A DNA stretch of 64,000 bases from Oryzias latipes (lineage: Eukaryota > Chordata > Actinopteri > Beloniformes > Adrianichthyidae). Below are positions 10,890 to 24,211 of the stretch, piece after piece. The stretch spans positions 28,843,196 through 28,907,195 of the forward strand of contig NC_019876.2 in the NCBI RefSeq assembly GCF_002234675.1, read 5' to 3'. Numbering within the stretch: position 1 is the first letter of the stretch; every line of letters starts with the position of its first letter. Position numbers and translations under genes: made by a program. The notes beneath the pieces are model-generated. The model saw nothing but the letters and a program-made list of their open reading frames with translations, was not told the origin of the DNA and made no database searches.

Positions 10890-11546
10890 TTCAGTCCCTT
10901 TGCGATTCAGTCAATCGGCGTGTTTGCGGGGATTGGTGGCTGCTGTGAGGAGTTGCCGGGCGGTGGTGCTTTGAAAAACGCCTTTGTGAAGAAGAGACGC
11001 CGCTGAGAACCACGCCACCGACCGAAGACACGGCCGCCCCGGTGACGACGCGCGCGAGACTGTTCCGCGCGGAGATTACGCCACACGCACGAGCCCTCAA
11101 ACGCAGCCAGGCTATCTGACTGTAGCATGCTAGCACTCCCGAAAACAGACGCTAGCCTCCAAGCTAATTACCCATCAGTCATCGTCCTCCGGCTCCTTGG
11201 GCATCGTTAGCTCGGTTCTGCTGGTGCCGGCGCCTTTGTTGTCGTCGCGAATTCTCCAGAACCGACCCAAAGAGAGCGCTGTTCTCCCCCCTCAGCTGGC
11301 AGTGGCAGTAGTAGTCTGCGTCGCCGCGGTTCAGACATCATCCCTGCCATCGGTCCGGACCCGTCACCTCTCTCTGCCCCTTCTTGTCCTCCACCCGGAA
11401 CACTGGAAGTCCACAAGCGGCCGGATAGCGGCGAGGGGCCGGCGAAGCTGGGGGCGGGAACGTTACCGGACTCGCAGCCGCAGGGAGCCGTTACGCCAAC
11501 GGACGACAAGCAGCAGCACAGCCGCGCGGACTCACCGGCGACGGGG
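10890..11546 (+). promoter_or_regulatory. fxr2 CpG-rich promoter and 5' UTR, open in frame upstream of the AUG
   Basis: CpG-dense sequence runs from about 10960 into intron 1, as expected for a CpG-island promoter. In the frame of the fxr2 ATG the last stop is TAG at 11208-11210. The following 112 codons up to the ATG are all sense codons. A CTG at 11403 lies in that frame in a favourable context (A at -3, G at +4). Non-AUG initiation is inferred only; the ATG at 11547 (G at -3 and +4) is also a good start. Confidence 0.55.
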
Positions 11547-14500
11547 ATGGACGGGCTGGCCGTGGAGGTTCGCGGCTCCAACGGGGCCTTCTACAAGGTA
11601 AGCGGGGTTTCTACCGCCCGCCTCAAAGTCCGGCTTGGCCAGAACCGGCTTCGGAGAGCCAGAATAATTGGGGCCCAGCTGAGCCCGAGTCAGTTAGCTG
11701 CGGGTTTGGAGCGGTTCGACCGGGTCGGGTTAGCTAGCTTTGGTTAGCGGGGTGAAGCTAGGTCCTCCTACTCGTCGTCTTCACGCGTGGCCCGTTTGGG
11801 TCACGTTGGCGGGACAGTTCGGTTGAATTCGGGGTGTTTGGTGGGAGGAAGGCTCGGTCCTGTGAACGGGGTGGGTTTCGATGATCCAGACAGCTGTCGT
11901 GAGGTCGGTGAGGTGATGCTCCGTGAAGAAGCGGAGTGACCTCACCGCCACCATCATCATCATCATCATCATCAGTCCTGCTTTGGGCTGCTGATGCCTC
12001 ACATGAGGAAGGGCGACGGTTTCTGTTTCAGTTCTGGCTGATCTTACTGAGAAACCAAACCTAAGGCTTCCCCCACCCTCTGTGCTTCCACTGAGGGGGG
12101 GTTATTATTGTTATTATTCTATTTATTTCAATGGAAACGAGTAGACTCCTCATCTGCTTCCACACATCTGAACCGGTTTGTCCCACAGGCAGACATGGGT
12201 CTCCAGTGGTCTGGACTTTGGTAACTCGGGGGTTCCATGTGCTCCATCTACCCCCCTCCCCCTGGGTTCAGTGATGGTCCTAAATTTACTCCTGTGCAGC
12301 TTCACCTGTTGTGTGTCTTACTGGTTGTCAGTGCGCCGTTGGCATGAATGACGGTTTTCCACTTTAGCGTGAGGCTCTGACCGCCACAGAACTGCCTCAT
12401 TATTCGCATTTTAAACAGCAATTAATCCAAGCATTGACCTCCAAACAAAAGGTATTAATCGGAGATGCAACCATTCACTTTCCCCACGTCTCTGTTCGCG
12501 TGTTACAAATAGGGCTGTAAGAATATCACTTGTGGTTCCGGTTTATTCTTGATATCTTTTCATTCTGATTCTCTGACCTGAAGTGGATCCAGATCCTCTT
12601 GATCCAAACTTCCAGCAGTGAGACTCAGACAGAAATTCCTGCTACTGAACAGTTTTCCAGATTCTTGGATTTCTTCCAGATCATCAAGTTAAATGAAATC
12701 TGTGTCCAAACCAACAAGTAAACTAGAATGAATGTCAAATCCATTCACATGTTAGTTTCCTAAACTTCAGCGCTGTTGTGTTTCCACATCCAGAGAATCC
12801 AAAGGGAACATTCTAGCACAGGGGTGGGCAAACTCCGGCCCGGGGGGCCACACGTTAAAGGATCTGATCCGGCCCGCCAAACTGGGAAAAGTTAAATTGA
12901 TCATCCTTACAAAGGTTTTATTTTTCCTGTAATTCATAAATGGTGCTCTGCAGATAAAGTGAGCTTTACTTTGGTGTAGAAAGTAATTCAGCACTCGTGT
13001 TGGAAGATCTGTTGTTTTTCAGATGTTTCTGACAATTCCAACCGCACCTGAATGCAGCATTTCTCTAATTTGGCTTATTTCCCCCCTGAGGGACATCAAC
13101 CCATTGGCTCTAAAATGAGAACAAAATCATCCAAATATGTTGCGTTTTAAAATAAAATCATTTTTTATTAGTTCAAGCATGTTTTCATCCAGATTCCGTG
13201 TTATTTCTTTCTCTGACGAGGTGGACGACACGCCACGCATCAGCTGCTGGTCCGGCCCTCGGCGGCCCACGAGTCCCCGCCGTTGTTTAGCTCACTGGAT
13301 GGTCACATGACTATATTCAAAGTGTTTCCACACGTTGGACTGGAATGATAGACTGATCCGTGTTTGCTGATGTCATCCCATGTGTTGTCAGCGGTGATTG
13401 GTCGTTTTCAATCCAAATGGTATTTTCCAATATCAACATAAGCGATTTATTTCAATGATTTTTACGACTTTGATTCGATGAACAACTTTCCTCAGGCGGA
13501 TCCATCAGGTTGGATCGTAGGAACAGAAATCCGTTCATGGTTTCACCCCCACAAGAGTAAACCAACCTAAATGCTAGAACAGACTGAGCATCAATGAGTG
13601 TAGCTTAATGTCAGGATTGAGTTGAGGGTTAAATTCCCTTTTGCCTGCAGTGACTGCAAGGCACCAGGCGTGGCAAACAAAGGACCTCGGTACCGGTGTC
13701 ATTCCTGAAAACATCTGGAGAACCTTCAGCCATTGTTGTTGTATTTAGTTGTTTTTTTGTAGATTTTCTATAAAATTGACAAAAATAACTACATTTGACT
13801 CTGGATAGTTAAATCAACCCCTTTTTCCATTCTTATTTAATTGGTCTGGGACTCTTGCAGCCCTTTGGGTCCACAGTCAGACCCTGTTCTGATTGAATGG
13901 GCCTCCACTTGTGTTTGGGAATCTGTCGGTCCTCCACTCCGACACATCCACGCCTTTTCAGTCACTCCTGCAGACGCGGTTCATGCATGACAGCGAGGCC
14001 TTTGGTGAAATCTGCAGCTAAACTGTGATGACTCGAGGTGTAAGAAGCCACACGTGTGACAAACCAGATGTGGATCAGGCGCCACGCCCAGCTCATCCAA
14101 CGTGCACGCAGTTACAGTGTCACGTTCAGCTTTCTGTGCAGGTGTTTTTCCTGAGCTGAGCCCTTCGCTGAACCCGGCCCAGCATTTCCAGCCGCCTGAC
14201 CCGTCTGGTTCCTAAAGGGCAGCTTTTGCCGGGCTGAGGGGCGTCTGCTCATGAAAGCTTCGCCTTGCCGCTGTCCTCTTGAGCGGCGTGGTTTGGAAGC
14301 CTTTCCCGCCGGTTTACAGCCAGAGAGCGAGCACTTGAACGCAGTTTGTGTGGCAGACGGTTTCTCCTCACACTGCTCAGCGCTGAACCCGCAGCCAGAG
14401 AACGGCGTCGGAGATGTGATGCTCCTTTTTACAGCCGCTGCTCCAATGCTGCAGCCCGCTCTAAAGGGCTGCTGGGAAATGAAGTCCGTCACTCTCTCTC

Positions 14501-17500
14501 ATCGGCACTTTTTCTCTTTTCTTTCAGGGTTTTATCAAAGACGTCCATGAAGACTCCCTCACAATCGTTTTTGAAAACAAGTGAGTTTTTGTCTCTATGA
14601 CCCCGTGGGTTTGATGTTTGCTTAAATGATGGTTGGAAGTGGACGCTGGGCCTCAGGAACCCCCATCAGCAAGCTGCCCGTACACGCCTGCCCGTTTTTT
14701 AACCGTCCCTCCTACACAGGAACGGTGGCGACTCCTCGCCCCTTCCACTGTCCTTTTCTATTAACCACACCTCTGCTGCCGCACTTAGCCTCACTTAGCG
14801 TGGCGCAGGGCGTGCAGCGGGCGCCTCCTAAAAATAGGGATCAGAAGTATGCGAGGTGGGGGGGGGCTTCTCTTTTTACTCTTTAGGGCATGTGGAGGTG
14901 CCGCTTTTACAGCAAAGTGCAAGAAAGATGCATTTGTTTTGACAGACATACGGATTTAAAAAGAACGTTTAATCTTTAAATTCTATTTCTGTTTATAAGA
15001 TGTGAATAAAATGACAAAATAAGTGTTTCCGGCCTCGTAGTTGTAAAAGGTCCAATAAAAAGAGCAGCATTCGCCGATGGGAAACCCGCAGCATCACCAG
15101 ATCTGGTGACCCGGTGCGGTAAAACCGGGACCACCAACCTTCTCTGTTGTTGGCGGGGGGCTGACTCTGCTTTGTGTCGTCCCGCCACAGCTGGCAGCCA
15201 GAGAGACAGTTGCCCTTCAGCGACGTGCGGTTGCCCCCCCCAGCCGACTACCACAAGGAAATCGGGGAGGGTGATGAGGTGGAGGTAAGAACTGCTGCGC
15301 TCCTTTGATTCTCCTCAGCATCACATCATCAAGACCGGCCAGCGTCTTGGCGTGTGATCTCTGCTTTCTGAATCCACGCCTTTTTATCAGCCTGTGCAAT
15401 ACGCCTATCGCACAACACGGCGTGAACGGTTGGCTTAAATGTTGTTTACCTGCACGCCAAAACCATCTGTTGGCATCATGAAGAGTTGAATCAATTAAAT
15501 CCTCCTCCTATGTACACGTGATATTATTATTTAAAGGTTTATTTACAGAAAACACTTGCAGTCAAATGGAAATGATGGGCTGTTTTGCTATCTGTTGATG
15601 GATTGGAAGTCATGGCCGTATCGATCACCGATCACGAGTGTTTCTCCTCGTTCAGCTCTGACACCTTCATCTCTGATAAAGTCCCACTCCAATCATCTTT
15701 CCATCTATTTTCAGAGCCTTCTTTCCAACATGACTAAAATCCAAAAAGCTGAGGTTTCCTGGGACATTTCTGCAGAAACTGCTTGTGACCCGTTCAGCTT
15801 TCTTCTTTTTTTGTCTGCTCCTGATTCACAGTGATTTGAAAAAAGAAATGCAATTTAAATTGACTCTATGTCCGTCATCGTGAGAAAACCATGTTAAAAA
15901 AACCCTTTTCAGTCAGAATAGTTTTTTTTTGATCCGGTGGGTGACGGCTTGTTTTTTCCCGGCAGGTGTACTCCAGGGCCAACGAACAGGAGCCATGCGG
16001 CTGGTGGCTGGCGCGGGTCAGAATGATGAAGGGCGAGGTGAGTTTCTGCCCGTCGTGACGAGGAAACCTCATTCCCGGCGTCTCCTGTGGCTTTAGGGTC
16101 TGTTTCTGTTGAGTTAATTCCAACACCGTGGCTGGAAGATCCGGCGTGGCGGAAGCTTTTAGGCTGAAGGAGATGAACCCGCCGGAGGTTTGGATGAAGG
16201 AACTCCACACCAACGTCTGTGTGGAGTTCTGCTGCTTATGCAGCTTTAACTGGGAGTTAGTCGGCCGTCTGAGCTGCAGGTTGAGGATGGGAGGCGGAGT
16301 TCTGGAAAGGGCAGATCTGCGCTGATACGGAGCCTGGAGAGCTGCTGCAGGTCTGCTGCTGTTATTTGGAGCAGAGTGATAAGAGCCTGCAGGAATGTCC
16401 AGCGTTGACGGATGACTTTAATTCAGCTCTTTGAGCCTGGAGCTGTGGGGGAGCGGTCACGCTGCGTCTGTCTCAGCTTTTATTTTTGATCGATGCCCAG
16501 CTGTTAAATACCTGGATATTTATATATTTTTTTCTTTACGACCTCAAACTCAACTTTATTTAAATAGCACTTTCATACAAAAGCAGCCGACACAAAGTGG
16601 TGAACACAAGAAATAAAAGAAAAACACATCAACCACAAGATTAAATATAGAAAGATAAAAACAATGACACTATATGAGTTTTCAAACGGGTTTTGAAAAT
16701 GGACGGTGATGGAGTTTATGAGCAGCGGCAGCAAAAGCTGTGTCCCCTCTGAGCTTCCGTCTGCACCTCGGTACCTCTAGAAGCAGCTGATCAGCTGATC
16801 TGAGGCACCGGGCCGGCGAGTAAGGAGAGGGAAGCTCTGAGAGGTACAGACCCTGTAAAGATTTAAAAAACAAATCTCAGAAGGAACCCTAAAATGCGCA
16901 GCCAGCTAACAAGAGCGACGCTGAAATCGGCGTGACGTGATCTCACTTAGGTCCTCCAACCAGAAGCTGCATTTCAAACATGTTGGAGACGCGAGGACGA
17001 CTGGCGGCGTCCAAAATACAGAGAATTTCAGTCATCCAGCTGTGCCGCTGTTCAAAAGGGGTTTACCTTTGCAATGTATGAGCAAAGGGTGTTTTAGCTT
17101 CTCTCTCTGCTGCTTCCAGTTCTACGTAATCGAATATGCGGCGTGCGACGCCACATACAACGAGATCGTCACATCGGAGCGGATCAGACCGCTGAACCCC
17201 AACACCCCTTCCTCTAGAAACACTTTTTACAAAGTCCCCATCGCCGTCCCAGAAGACCTGAGGGACATGTGAGTCTGCTCGCTGCATGAGCGTTCCTCCC
17301 TCAGCGTGGAACCATTCTGCCTCTGTTTTCATAAATGATGTCTGCATCAAAGCGGGGTTTTCCTTTTTGACAGCTGTGCAAACGACAACGTTCACAAAGA
17401 CTTCAGGAAAGCCATCGGAGCAAACTGCATCTTCTACAGCGCGCCAACGCACGAGCTCATCGTGTTGGTGAGTTCTGCCGGCGAACGCTCGGCGGCCCGT

Positions 17501-20500
17501 CTCGCCTCCGTTCCTCTGCCAAACCTCTTTGTCTCGGCAGTCGACCAACGAGACGACGGTGAAGCGGGCCACTCTCCTGAGCGACATGCATTTCCGTAGC
17601 ATCCGCACCAAGCTCATCCTAATGTCGCGAAACGAGGAGGCCACCAAACATTTGGAGGTAAACCCCCCTTTACCCCCCATCCCAGTCAGTCTTTCAGCCT
17701 CCCGCTGGGGCAGTCGACCCGGGACGGTCAGCCGGGACAGAAATGACTCTATTGTGTGCCGTCCGCCTTTTTCCAGACCAGTAAACAGCTAGCAGCCGCG
17801 TACCAAGAGGAGGTCAGAGTCCGAGAGGACCTGATGGGCCTCGCCATCGGGTCTCACGGCGCCAACATCCAGCAAGCGAGGAAAGTTCCTGGTGTCACGG
17901 CCATCGAGCTGGAGGAGGAGAGCTGCACGTTCAGGATCTACGGAGAGGTAAGCCCCATTCCGGAGGAAATCGGGGCTCATTTGTCCCGGTGAGGGGCGTC
18001 ATCTCCGTCTGCTGTGCCACAGACCCCCGAGGCGGTGAAACAGGCCCGAGAGTATCTGGAGTTTAAAGAAGACTACTTCCAGGTGCCCAGGAACCTTGTA
18101 GGTGAGTGAGCGCCATGTTGGTCGGACTAGAGGCGGGTTTACCGGTCACCTCCGCTCGTCCCGCACGGATGGTCACGACGGCTTCGGCCCCTATCTCTGC
18201 CACACAGGCAAAGTCATCGGAAAGAACGGCAAAGTCATCCAGGAAATCGTTGACAAGTCGGGCGTGGTCCGAGTCCGGATCGAGGGAGACAACGACAAAA
18301 AGCTTCCCCGGGAGGAGGTAGGCAGGCAGGGGGCCGGCAGAGACGACACTGCCGGCGGCGGCAAAGAGGTGAATGCACCGACCGACCGGCCTCCTAATCG
18401 CTGCTCTCCACTCAAAAAGCTCTGTGGCTGCAGAGAGTTTTTGTGTTTTTGTGCTGTGTGTTTCGGCGCCGTCCCATCCTGCTGCCGACCAGCCGTCCGA
18501 TCGGCTTTGCTGTCTGTGACGCGTCGGCGTTTCTCGCTTTTACGGAGGCTCTGCTTTCTGCTCCATCAGGGGATGGTGCCCTTCGTGTTTGTGGGAACCA
18601 AGGAGAACATCAGCAACGCCCAGGCTCTGCTGGAGTACCACGTCTCCTACCTCCAGGTGGGTTCAGTTTGCCCCAGAAGAGGGCACCGCTGCCACCGCTT
18701 TAGCCACATTTACCCCATTTATACCCCACGGTTCAACACACGGCTCTGGCGGCGATGCCATATGTGAAAGCTGCTGAGAGAGCCTCATTTTGCCCTGACC
18801 TCATGTGCTTTTATTAATAGCCCCCCTCAGGGGGGTGGGGGTGAAGGGTACACCGGAGTATAGATTACCAGCTATCTGGACCCTTTAAAAATAACATCAG
18901 GCCCCCTGCCCTGCCTCTCCTCCTTCGCACCTCCCCTGAGCTTCAGCTGTCATTGGTGGAGTCAGCTGTCATACTGTGAAGCAGGACCCCCACCACCCCC
19001 ACCCCCACCCCCGCCAAGAAGCTGCCCCCGTCCACCGCTGCCATAAAACCCTGCTGCTCACTTCACTCATCTGAAGACACGTGAATCTAAAGACAAAACC
19101 ACAACCCCAAATGACAGAAGTGCTCCCTGTAACCGTCTTTTAAGCCCATTTGTGGGAGGGGCTACAAGGTCACGTGTCATCCTCAGACAACCAGCAATGT
19201 AAACATCCGAGCTGCTTCTCCATACAAACAAAATTCATTTTTCTCTCTATTCATTCATTATTATTCCTTTATCATTCATTCAGTCAGCAGTGACGTCAGA
19301 AAAGTAACGGTTCTCAGCTCACTGAGTCTGAGCGTCAGTCTTTACCGACACCTAGTGGTAGAAAGGTGAACTGCATGGCTTGTTTTCTGACCCGTCTCAC
19401 TGCATTTTTGCAGCGCTGCATTGTTGTGCTGCAACGTTTTGGTAAAGGTTGTTTTAAGCTGTCGTCGTTTTCTGTGATAATTTCAACTACAGGCAATAAG
19501 TGGACAGACGCTTTTTAAAGCATTTCTTACCCGGTTAACAAAAGTGCGGTTTTACTAGAAATTCACTGGTTTGATGAAATTCCTTTTTAAACTCTAACTT
19601 ATGTAAAAACAAAACAAACCTTTTTTTGTCAGGTTTGTGCTGGAGCCTTGGTAAAACTTGGAACACTTGTATGCCAGCAGCATTCTTAATACAATATGCA
19701 CAAAAATGACATATTACATTTATGTGAAAAAGTTATAGTTTCACCAACTGAAATTTATTGATTAAAAAATGTTTTAGTACCAGGAAAGCAAGGACTTTCG
19801 GTTCAGTTTTATTTAAATTTGAGGATTTCTCTTAACTGTAGCCTTGATTCCTTTTTCTGTTGGGATTTCACATTTAATCTGAACTTCTATTTTCTTTGTG
19901 TTCTTTGTGTCTAAAATTGAATTAATCATCAACACGTCATTGCTAGAAAACAGCTGTTTCAGTTCAATCACTTTGACTAAACTCTTGTATTTTCGTCTGT
20001 GAACAGAACAGATCTGAATCCGAATACTTAACTGAATAAATTATATATTTATTGTCCGTATTTCCTCGTCTTTATCAGCATCGTTAGTCGACTCTTGACT
20101 GCGATGACTTGTGTGGCTTAAAAAAAATATTACCAATAGAACCTGAACTTTGTTTTGTTTTTTTAACCCAGTAATGGGAAATTCACGTACACAGTAAATC
20201 CACACATAAGATAAATGTTCACACACTTGTAAATTCATGTTTACAGACTGGATAAACTCACATCTTCATAGGTTATTTCACTGCAATCACAAAGTCAGGT
20301 TTACAGACGGTAAACCCGCATTTACAGACGGTAAACTCGCGTTTAAATGCGGTAAACTCGCGTTTACAGACGGTTAACCCGCGTTTACAGACGGTAAACC
20401 CGCGTTTACAGACGGTAAACCCGCGTCTACAGACGGTAAACTCGCATGTACAGACGGTAAACTCGCGTCTACAGACGGTAAACTCGCGTCTACAGACGGT

Positions 20501-22763
20501 AAACTCGCGTCTACAGACGGTAAACTTGCGTCTACAGACGGTAAACTCGCATGTACAGACGGTAAACTCGCGTCTACAGACGGTAAACTCGCGTCTACAG
20601 ACGGTAAACTCGCCTCTACAGACGGTAAACCCGCGTCTACAGACGGTAAACCCGCGTCTACAGACGGTAAACCCGCGTCTACAGACGGTAAACTCGCGTC
20701 TACAGACGGTAAACTCGCGTCTACAGACGGTAAATTCGCGTCTACAGACGGTAAACTCGCGTCTACAGACGGTAAATTCGCGTCTACAGACGGTAAACTC
20801 GCGTCTACAGACGGTAAACTCGCGTCTACAGACGGTAAATTCGCGTCTACAGACGGTAAACTCGCGTCTACAGACGGTAAACTCGCGTCTACAGACGGTA
20901 AATTCGCGTCTACAGACGGTAAACTCGCGTCTACAGACTACATCTTCATGCCAGCATCACCTTTACCAAATAAATATGACGCATGTTTGATGAAAAATGT
21001 TTGAGCCTTTAAGCTTGATTTGAAGCAGTTTGATGGTGGCATGACTACACTACCCAGAAAGCCTAGAGGCAAAGAGAAGGGATTGTTTAGATGGGTTGGT
21101 GGGTTGTTCTGTATGCTTTCCAGCGATCTGTCAGTATTTTTATTCGTAGGCGTATATGAAAGCTTCATAAGTAGAGATCGGGCTTCCCGCCTTTTCGCCT
21201 GCTGTAGCTGTGCTTTGTTAGAAGAGAGTGAAACTTGAACGTGAACAAACTTGTTCAAAACGTTTGCCATGGTTGGAAATAAAATAGCTGGACTGAGAAA
21301 AATATGCGGGAATCTCCTTAGGACCGAACATGGTGGTTTGTTATTCTATTTTAACTTTGTGTTTTCTTGGCGTGGAAGCGAATCTCTTTAAGTTGCCGTC
21401 CAGGTTTACCTACATCATTTCCTAAAAGTAGATTTGCTGCTGTCCTCTCCTGCAGGAGGTGGAGCAGCTGCGCCTGGAGCGCCTCCAAATCGATGAGCAG
21501 CTCCGGCAGATCGGAGTCGGGTACCGGGCTGCTCCCGGACGAAGTGGTGGCCCAGGACCAGATCGCGAAAAGGGCTACCTCACGGATGAGAGCAGCAACT
21601 CGCTGCACGCGTCTCGCACCTACGGCGGCCGTGGCCGTGGACGCCGAGCCTCCAACTCCCAGTACTCCGGATACGGTGAGGAGCCCAAAAATCCGCCGTC
21701 TGTTTGTGGCGAACGCCCCGAACGACGTTCTGAGCTCCTCCTGACGTTTGCAGGCACCAACTCCGAACTGTCCAACGCCTCTGAGCCGGAGGATGGCGCC
21801 GAGCGAGAGCAGAGGCCCAGAGGGTTGGGCGGCGAAGAGAGAGGCTCCCGGCGGGGCGGCAGGGGCCGAGGCGCCACCTCAGGGCGAGGGCGAGGGGGGC
21901 CGGCGGCTAAGCCTTCCAGCACCATCAGCTCAGGTAGGCCCCGCCCACTCCCTCAATGATCTAGGAGCGTCTGAAAGCAACTTTTGCTGCTTCCAAACCA
22001 ATATTCAACATTTCTCTGTGGCGTCTGCAGTTCTGAGGGACCCGGACAGCAACCCCTACTCTCTGCTGGAGGGGGAGGGAGAGCAGGCCGACGCAGACAT
22101 CGGCGACGGCGCCGGAGGAGAGCGCCGCAGACGCTCGCGCCGCCGCCGCAACGACCAGGAGCCAAGCGTGATGGATGCTGCCACGGAGTCTGACGGCCAG
22201 GCAGCCCCCAGCGAGAACGGGCTGGGTGAGGATCCCGCTCTTTTTCCGGCGCACAGCCACGCATCCATCCAAAAGTTGCATGTAGTGTCTTCTGATTTCT
22301 GCCAGACGAGGACGCTCGACCTCAGCGCCGCAACCGGAGCCGCCGGCGCCGCAACCGTGGCGGGCGCCCAGAGGGAGGGTCCGGCAGTCGTGACCGGCAG
22401 CCAGGGGAGAGCGGTGAGTCCCGAAACGCGTCAGGAGTTGTCGATCACTTGGGTCGTTCTGACTAACGGGTCCGATTGATCCCAGTGACGGTCGCCGACT
22501 ACATATCCCGGCCCGAGTCGCAGAGCCGGCAGAATCTTCCCCAGCAGGAGAACCACGCCGAGCCCAAGGTACCCGCTGGCCGCGTTCCGTCCCCGTTTAC
22601 ACCCGTGGAACCGCAGAGTGCTGATCAACCCCCCCACCGTGTATCTCCTCAGGAAAACGGCACCAGCGCCAAGAAGGACGAGCAGACGCCCTCCAAGCGC
22701 TCCCCCAGCAAAGGCGTGAGCTCCGCCGGCGACAGCCTGACTCTGGTCAACGGCGTCTCATAG
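11547..22763 (+). CDS. fxr2: Fragile X-related protein 2 (RNA-binding, FMRP family)
   Basis: FXR2 is a ribosome-associated mRNA-binding protein. The 17 coding exons are 11547-11597, 14528-14580, 15191-15284, 15966-16037, 17120-17268, 17374-17467, 17541-17657, 17777-17947, 18023-18101, 18208-18317, 18570-18656, 21456-21675, 21754-21933, 22031-22225, 22306-22413, 22486-22568 and 22653-22763. All junctions are GT-AG and in phase, giving 657 residues (human 673). Order: tandem Tudor/Agenet region (1 to about 120), KH1 (about 211-267, [15 protein letters not shown]), KH2 (about 293-355, [14 protein letters not shown]), an NES-like [16 protein letters not shown], a short RG-rich stretch (GGRGRGRR), then [13 protein letters not shown] in exon 15, matching FXR2's nucleolar signal. 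The ending [16 protein letters not shown] to LVNGVS points to FXR2, not FXR1 or FMR1. Intron 1 is 2.9 kb and intron 11 is 2.8 kb; both hold repeats. The CDS looks intact. Confidence 0.95.
12480..13500. repeat. Old interspersed repeat in fxr2 intron 1, split by a hAT insertion
   Basis: The segments 12735-12812 and 13300-13400 match, in inverted orientation, a continuous block at about 55170-55370 (shared GAATCCAAAGGGAACAT, TGGTCACATGAC, GTGTTTCCACAC and GGACTGGAATGAT). The intervening hAT relic is absent there. The repeat class is not recognised; its outer limits are approximate. Confidence 0.55.
12819..13283 (+). mobile_element. hAT-type relic (Charlie-like ends)
   Basis: It starts CAGGGGTGGGCAAACTCCGGCC, the classic hAT terminus, and the right end holds the complement of the subterminal GGCCC-rich part near 13250-13275, but eroded. 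The flanks TCTAGCAC (about 12813) and TTTAGCTC (about 13285) may be a decayed 8-bp target duplication. No transposase ORF remains. Confidence 0.6.
15677..15900. mobile_element. TTAA-MITE relic in fxr2 intron 3
   Basis: AAAGTCCCACTCC at 15677 matches the end of the MITE at 5410 and 9106. No matching second end was found before exon 4, so only one end is supported and the right limit is a guess. Confidence 0.35.
16544..16900 (-). mobile_element. L2-type LINE 3' fragment in fxr2 intron 4
   Basis: The minus strand encodes [19 protein letters not shown], the conserved C-terminal segment of L2/Maui ORFs. The low-coordinate end has the tail (TTTATTTAAATAGCACTTTCA on the plus strand) typical of these LINEs. 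It is a short, 5'-truncated, decayed copy. Confidence 0.65.
20302..20938. repeat. 21-bp minisatellite in fxr2 intron 11
   Basis: About 30 tandem units of ACAGACGGTAAACTCGCGTCT with few variants (CCC, TTC or ATG at the same positions). Because 21 is a multiple of three, the array is open as a heptad (LQTVNSR), but it lies inside an intron with no sign of translation. Confidence 0.95.
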
Positions 22764-24205
22764 AGCGACGGCGCCGGACCCTCACCAACCCACGTCTAGA
22801 GCAAGACTCCATGGCAAACTCTGTCCCTGCTTGCATTAACTTAAACCTTTAACAGACGAGTAACGACAAAATACCTGAGTTCATACTATGACAGTGGAAA
22901 AAGTACAAAAAAAAGAAGCGACAAACGCGTCTACTAAAAAAAAACAGGAGAAAACGGTGTATGCTATTCTATCTATCAGTACTTAGTGCTTATTTAAAAC
23001 ACAACTAGCTTGCCAAAAAGAGCTGGTGGACGTGACTTGATTTCTAAAATACTGAGACACAAACGGGACGAGACACTATTTCTTTCTTCCCTCTCTTTCT
23101 CAAAAGGTTGTGTGTAATTGTGTCCTTTCTTTTGTTGATTGCGTTCATTGTTGATCACTGGTTAGAGTCGTCGGTCGCTCTCAGCCAAAGCGGACGCGTG
23201 TTGGTGTGAAGAAACCAACCCTGAGGGGGATTCGGGTCGTCGGCAAAGCTTAGCGGAAGTTCAAACACTGAACCTCGGAGTGAAGATGGACCGGTTGCGA
23301 TTTTTGACAGATATTGTGCCTTGAATTTGAAAAACGAAAAAATAAAAAAACCTGAGTTTTTCCTTTAAGGTTGCTTTTGTTTTATGACAGGAAGGAAGGT
23401 GAGAGAGGTACTGAGAATTATGATTTTTATTTTCTTCCTTCTTTGGCTTGAAGGAAGGAAAAAACCTTTCCGTTAAAAAAACAGAAAAGGATCCAGGAAG
23501 ACGGATTGGCCGGCCAACGTGAGGAAAACCAGGTCTGGTGCCAAAATGTGAAACAGGGCGCTCGTCCTCATCCCACGTAGAGTGGACGGCGTGGGGGTCA
23601 GCGTAGCGCGAGGGGGGGCGTACACGTGCACCATCGAGACGTTTCGCCGCCAGAAAACCAACACGGGGAGGGGGCGACGCAGCGACACGACGAGGGCGGT
23701 GGCTTCTAGCCCCAATTTTTGGTCTTTCAAGGGTCCAGGGCGCCACGTGTGAAGCCCCCGACCGGGACAGGCTCAGACCAGGCAGACTTGAAATCTAGAT
23801 TAAGACTTCAAACAACCGAAGCGTGCCTCTCTCTCTGCGTCAGAGGGGGGGGGCGGCGGCTCAAGCTTCCAGCCACACTAGTGTCTTGATCAACCGCTGC
23901 AGCGGGCGGCTCGGGGGGGCCTGGAGGCTGCAGACTGTGGGAGTGGAAGAGCTTCAAATGAACTGAGAGCCACATGACACACAGCCACACGAACCAGGCA
24001 AACGCAGCAGGGGCGCTAGTCCACGCCGAACAGGACCGGAGGGGGCAAACCCTAGCGGGGTGTCCGTCTCGTACCCGGCCGGCAGGTGGGAGTAAGAGAC
24101 GAGACTGGAAACCCTCAGTGGCTCTCTGCTCATGTTGTTACTGTTGTCTTGGTTACCGCTCTCAATCTATTTTTGTTGCTATTTCCACATCTTTAGTAAA
24201 TATGA

Positions 24206-24211
24206 AATAAA
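24206..24211 (+). terminator. fxr2 proximal polyadenylation signal
   Basis: AATAAA about 1.44 kb after the stop codon, followed by a GT/T-rich stretch. Confidence 0.5.

Noticed and set aside
11949-11975. CAT trinucleotide run as a functional repeat
   Set aside because: Ordinary short microsatellite in fxr2 intron 1.
18102-18767. 221-codon plus-strand ORF
   Set aside because: Runs through fxr2 exon 10, intron 10 and exon 11; the spliced reading explains the coding part.
20526-20990. 154-codon heptad-repeat protein (LQTVNSR)
   Set aside because: It is the 21-bp minisatellite read in frame, inside fxr2 intron 11.
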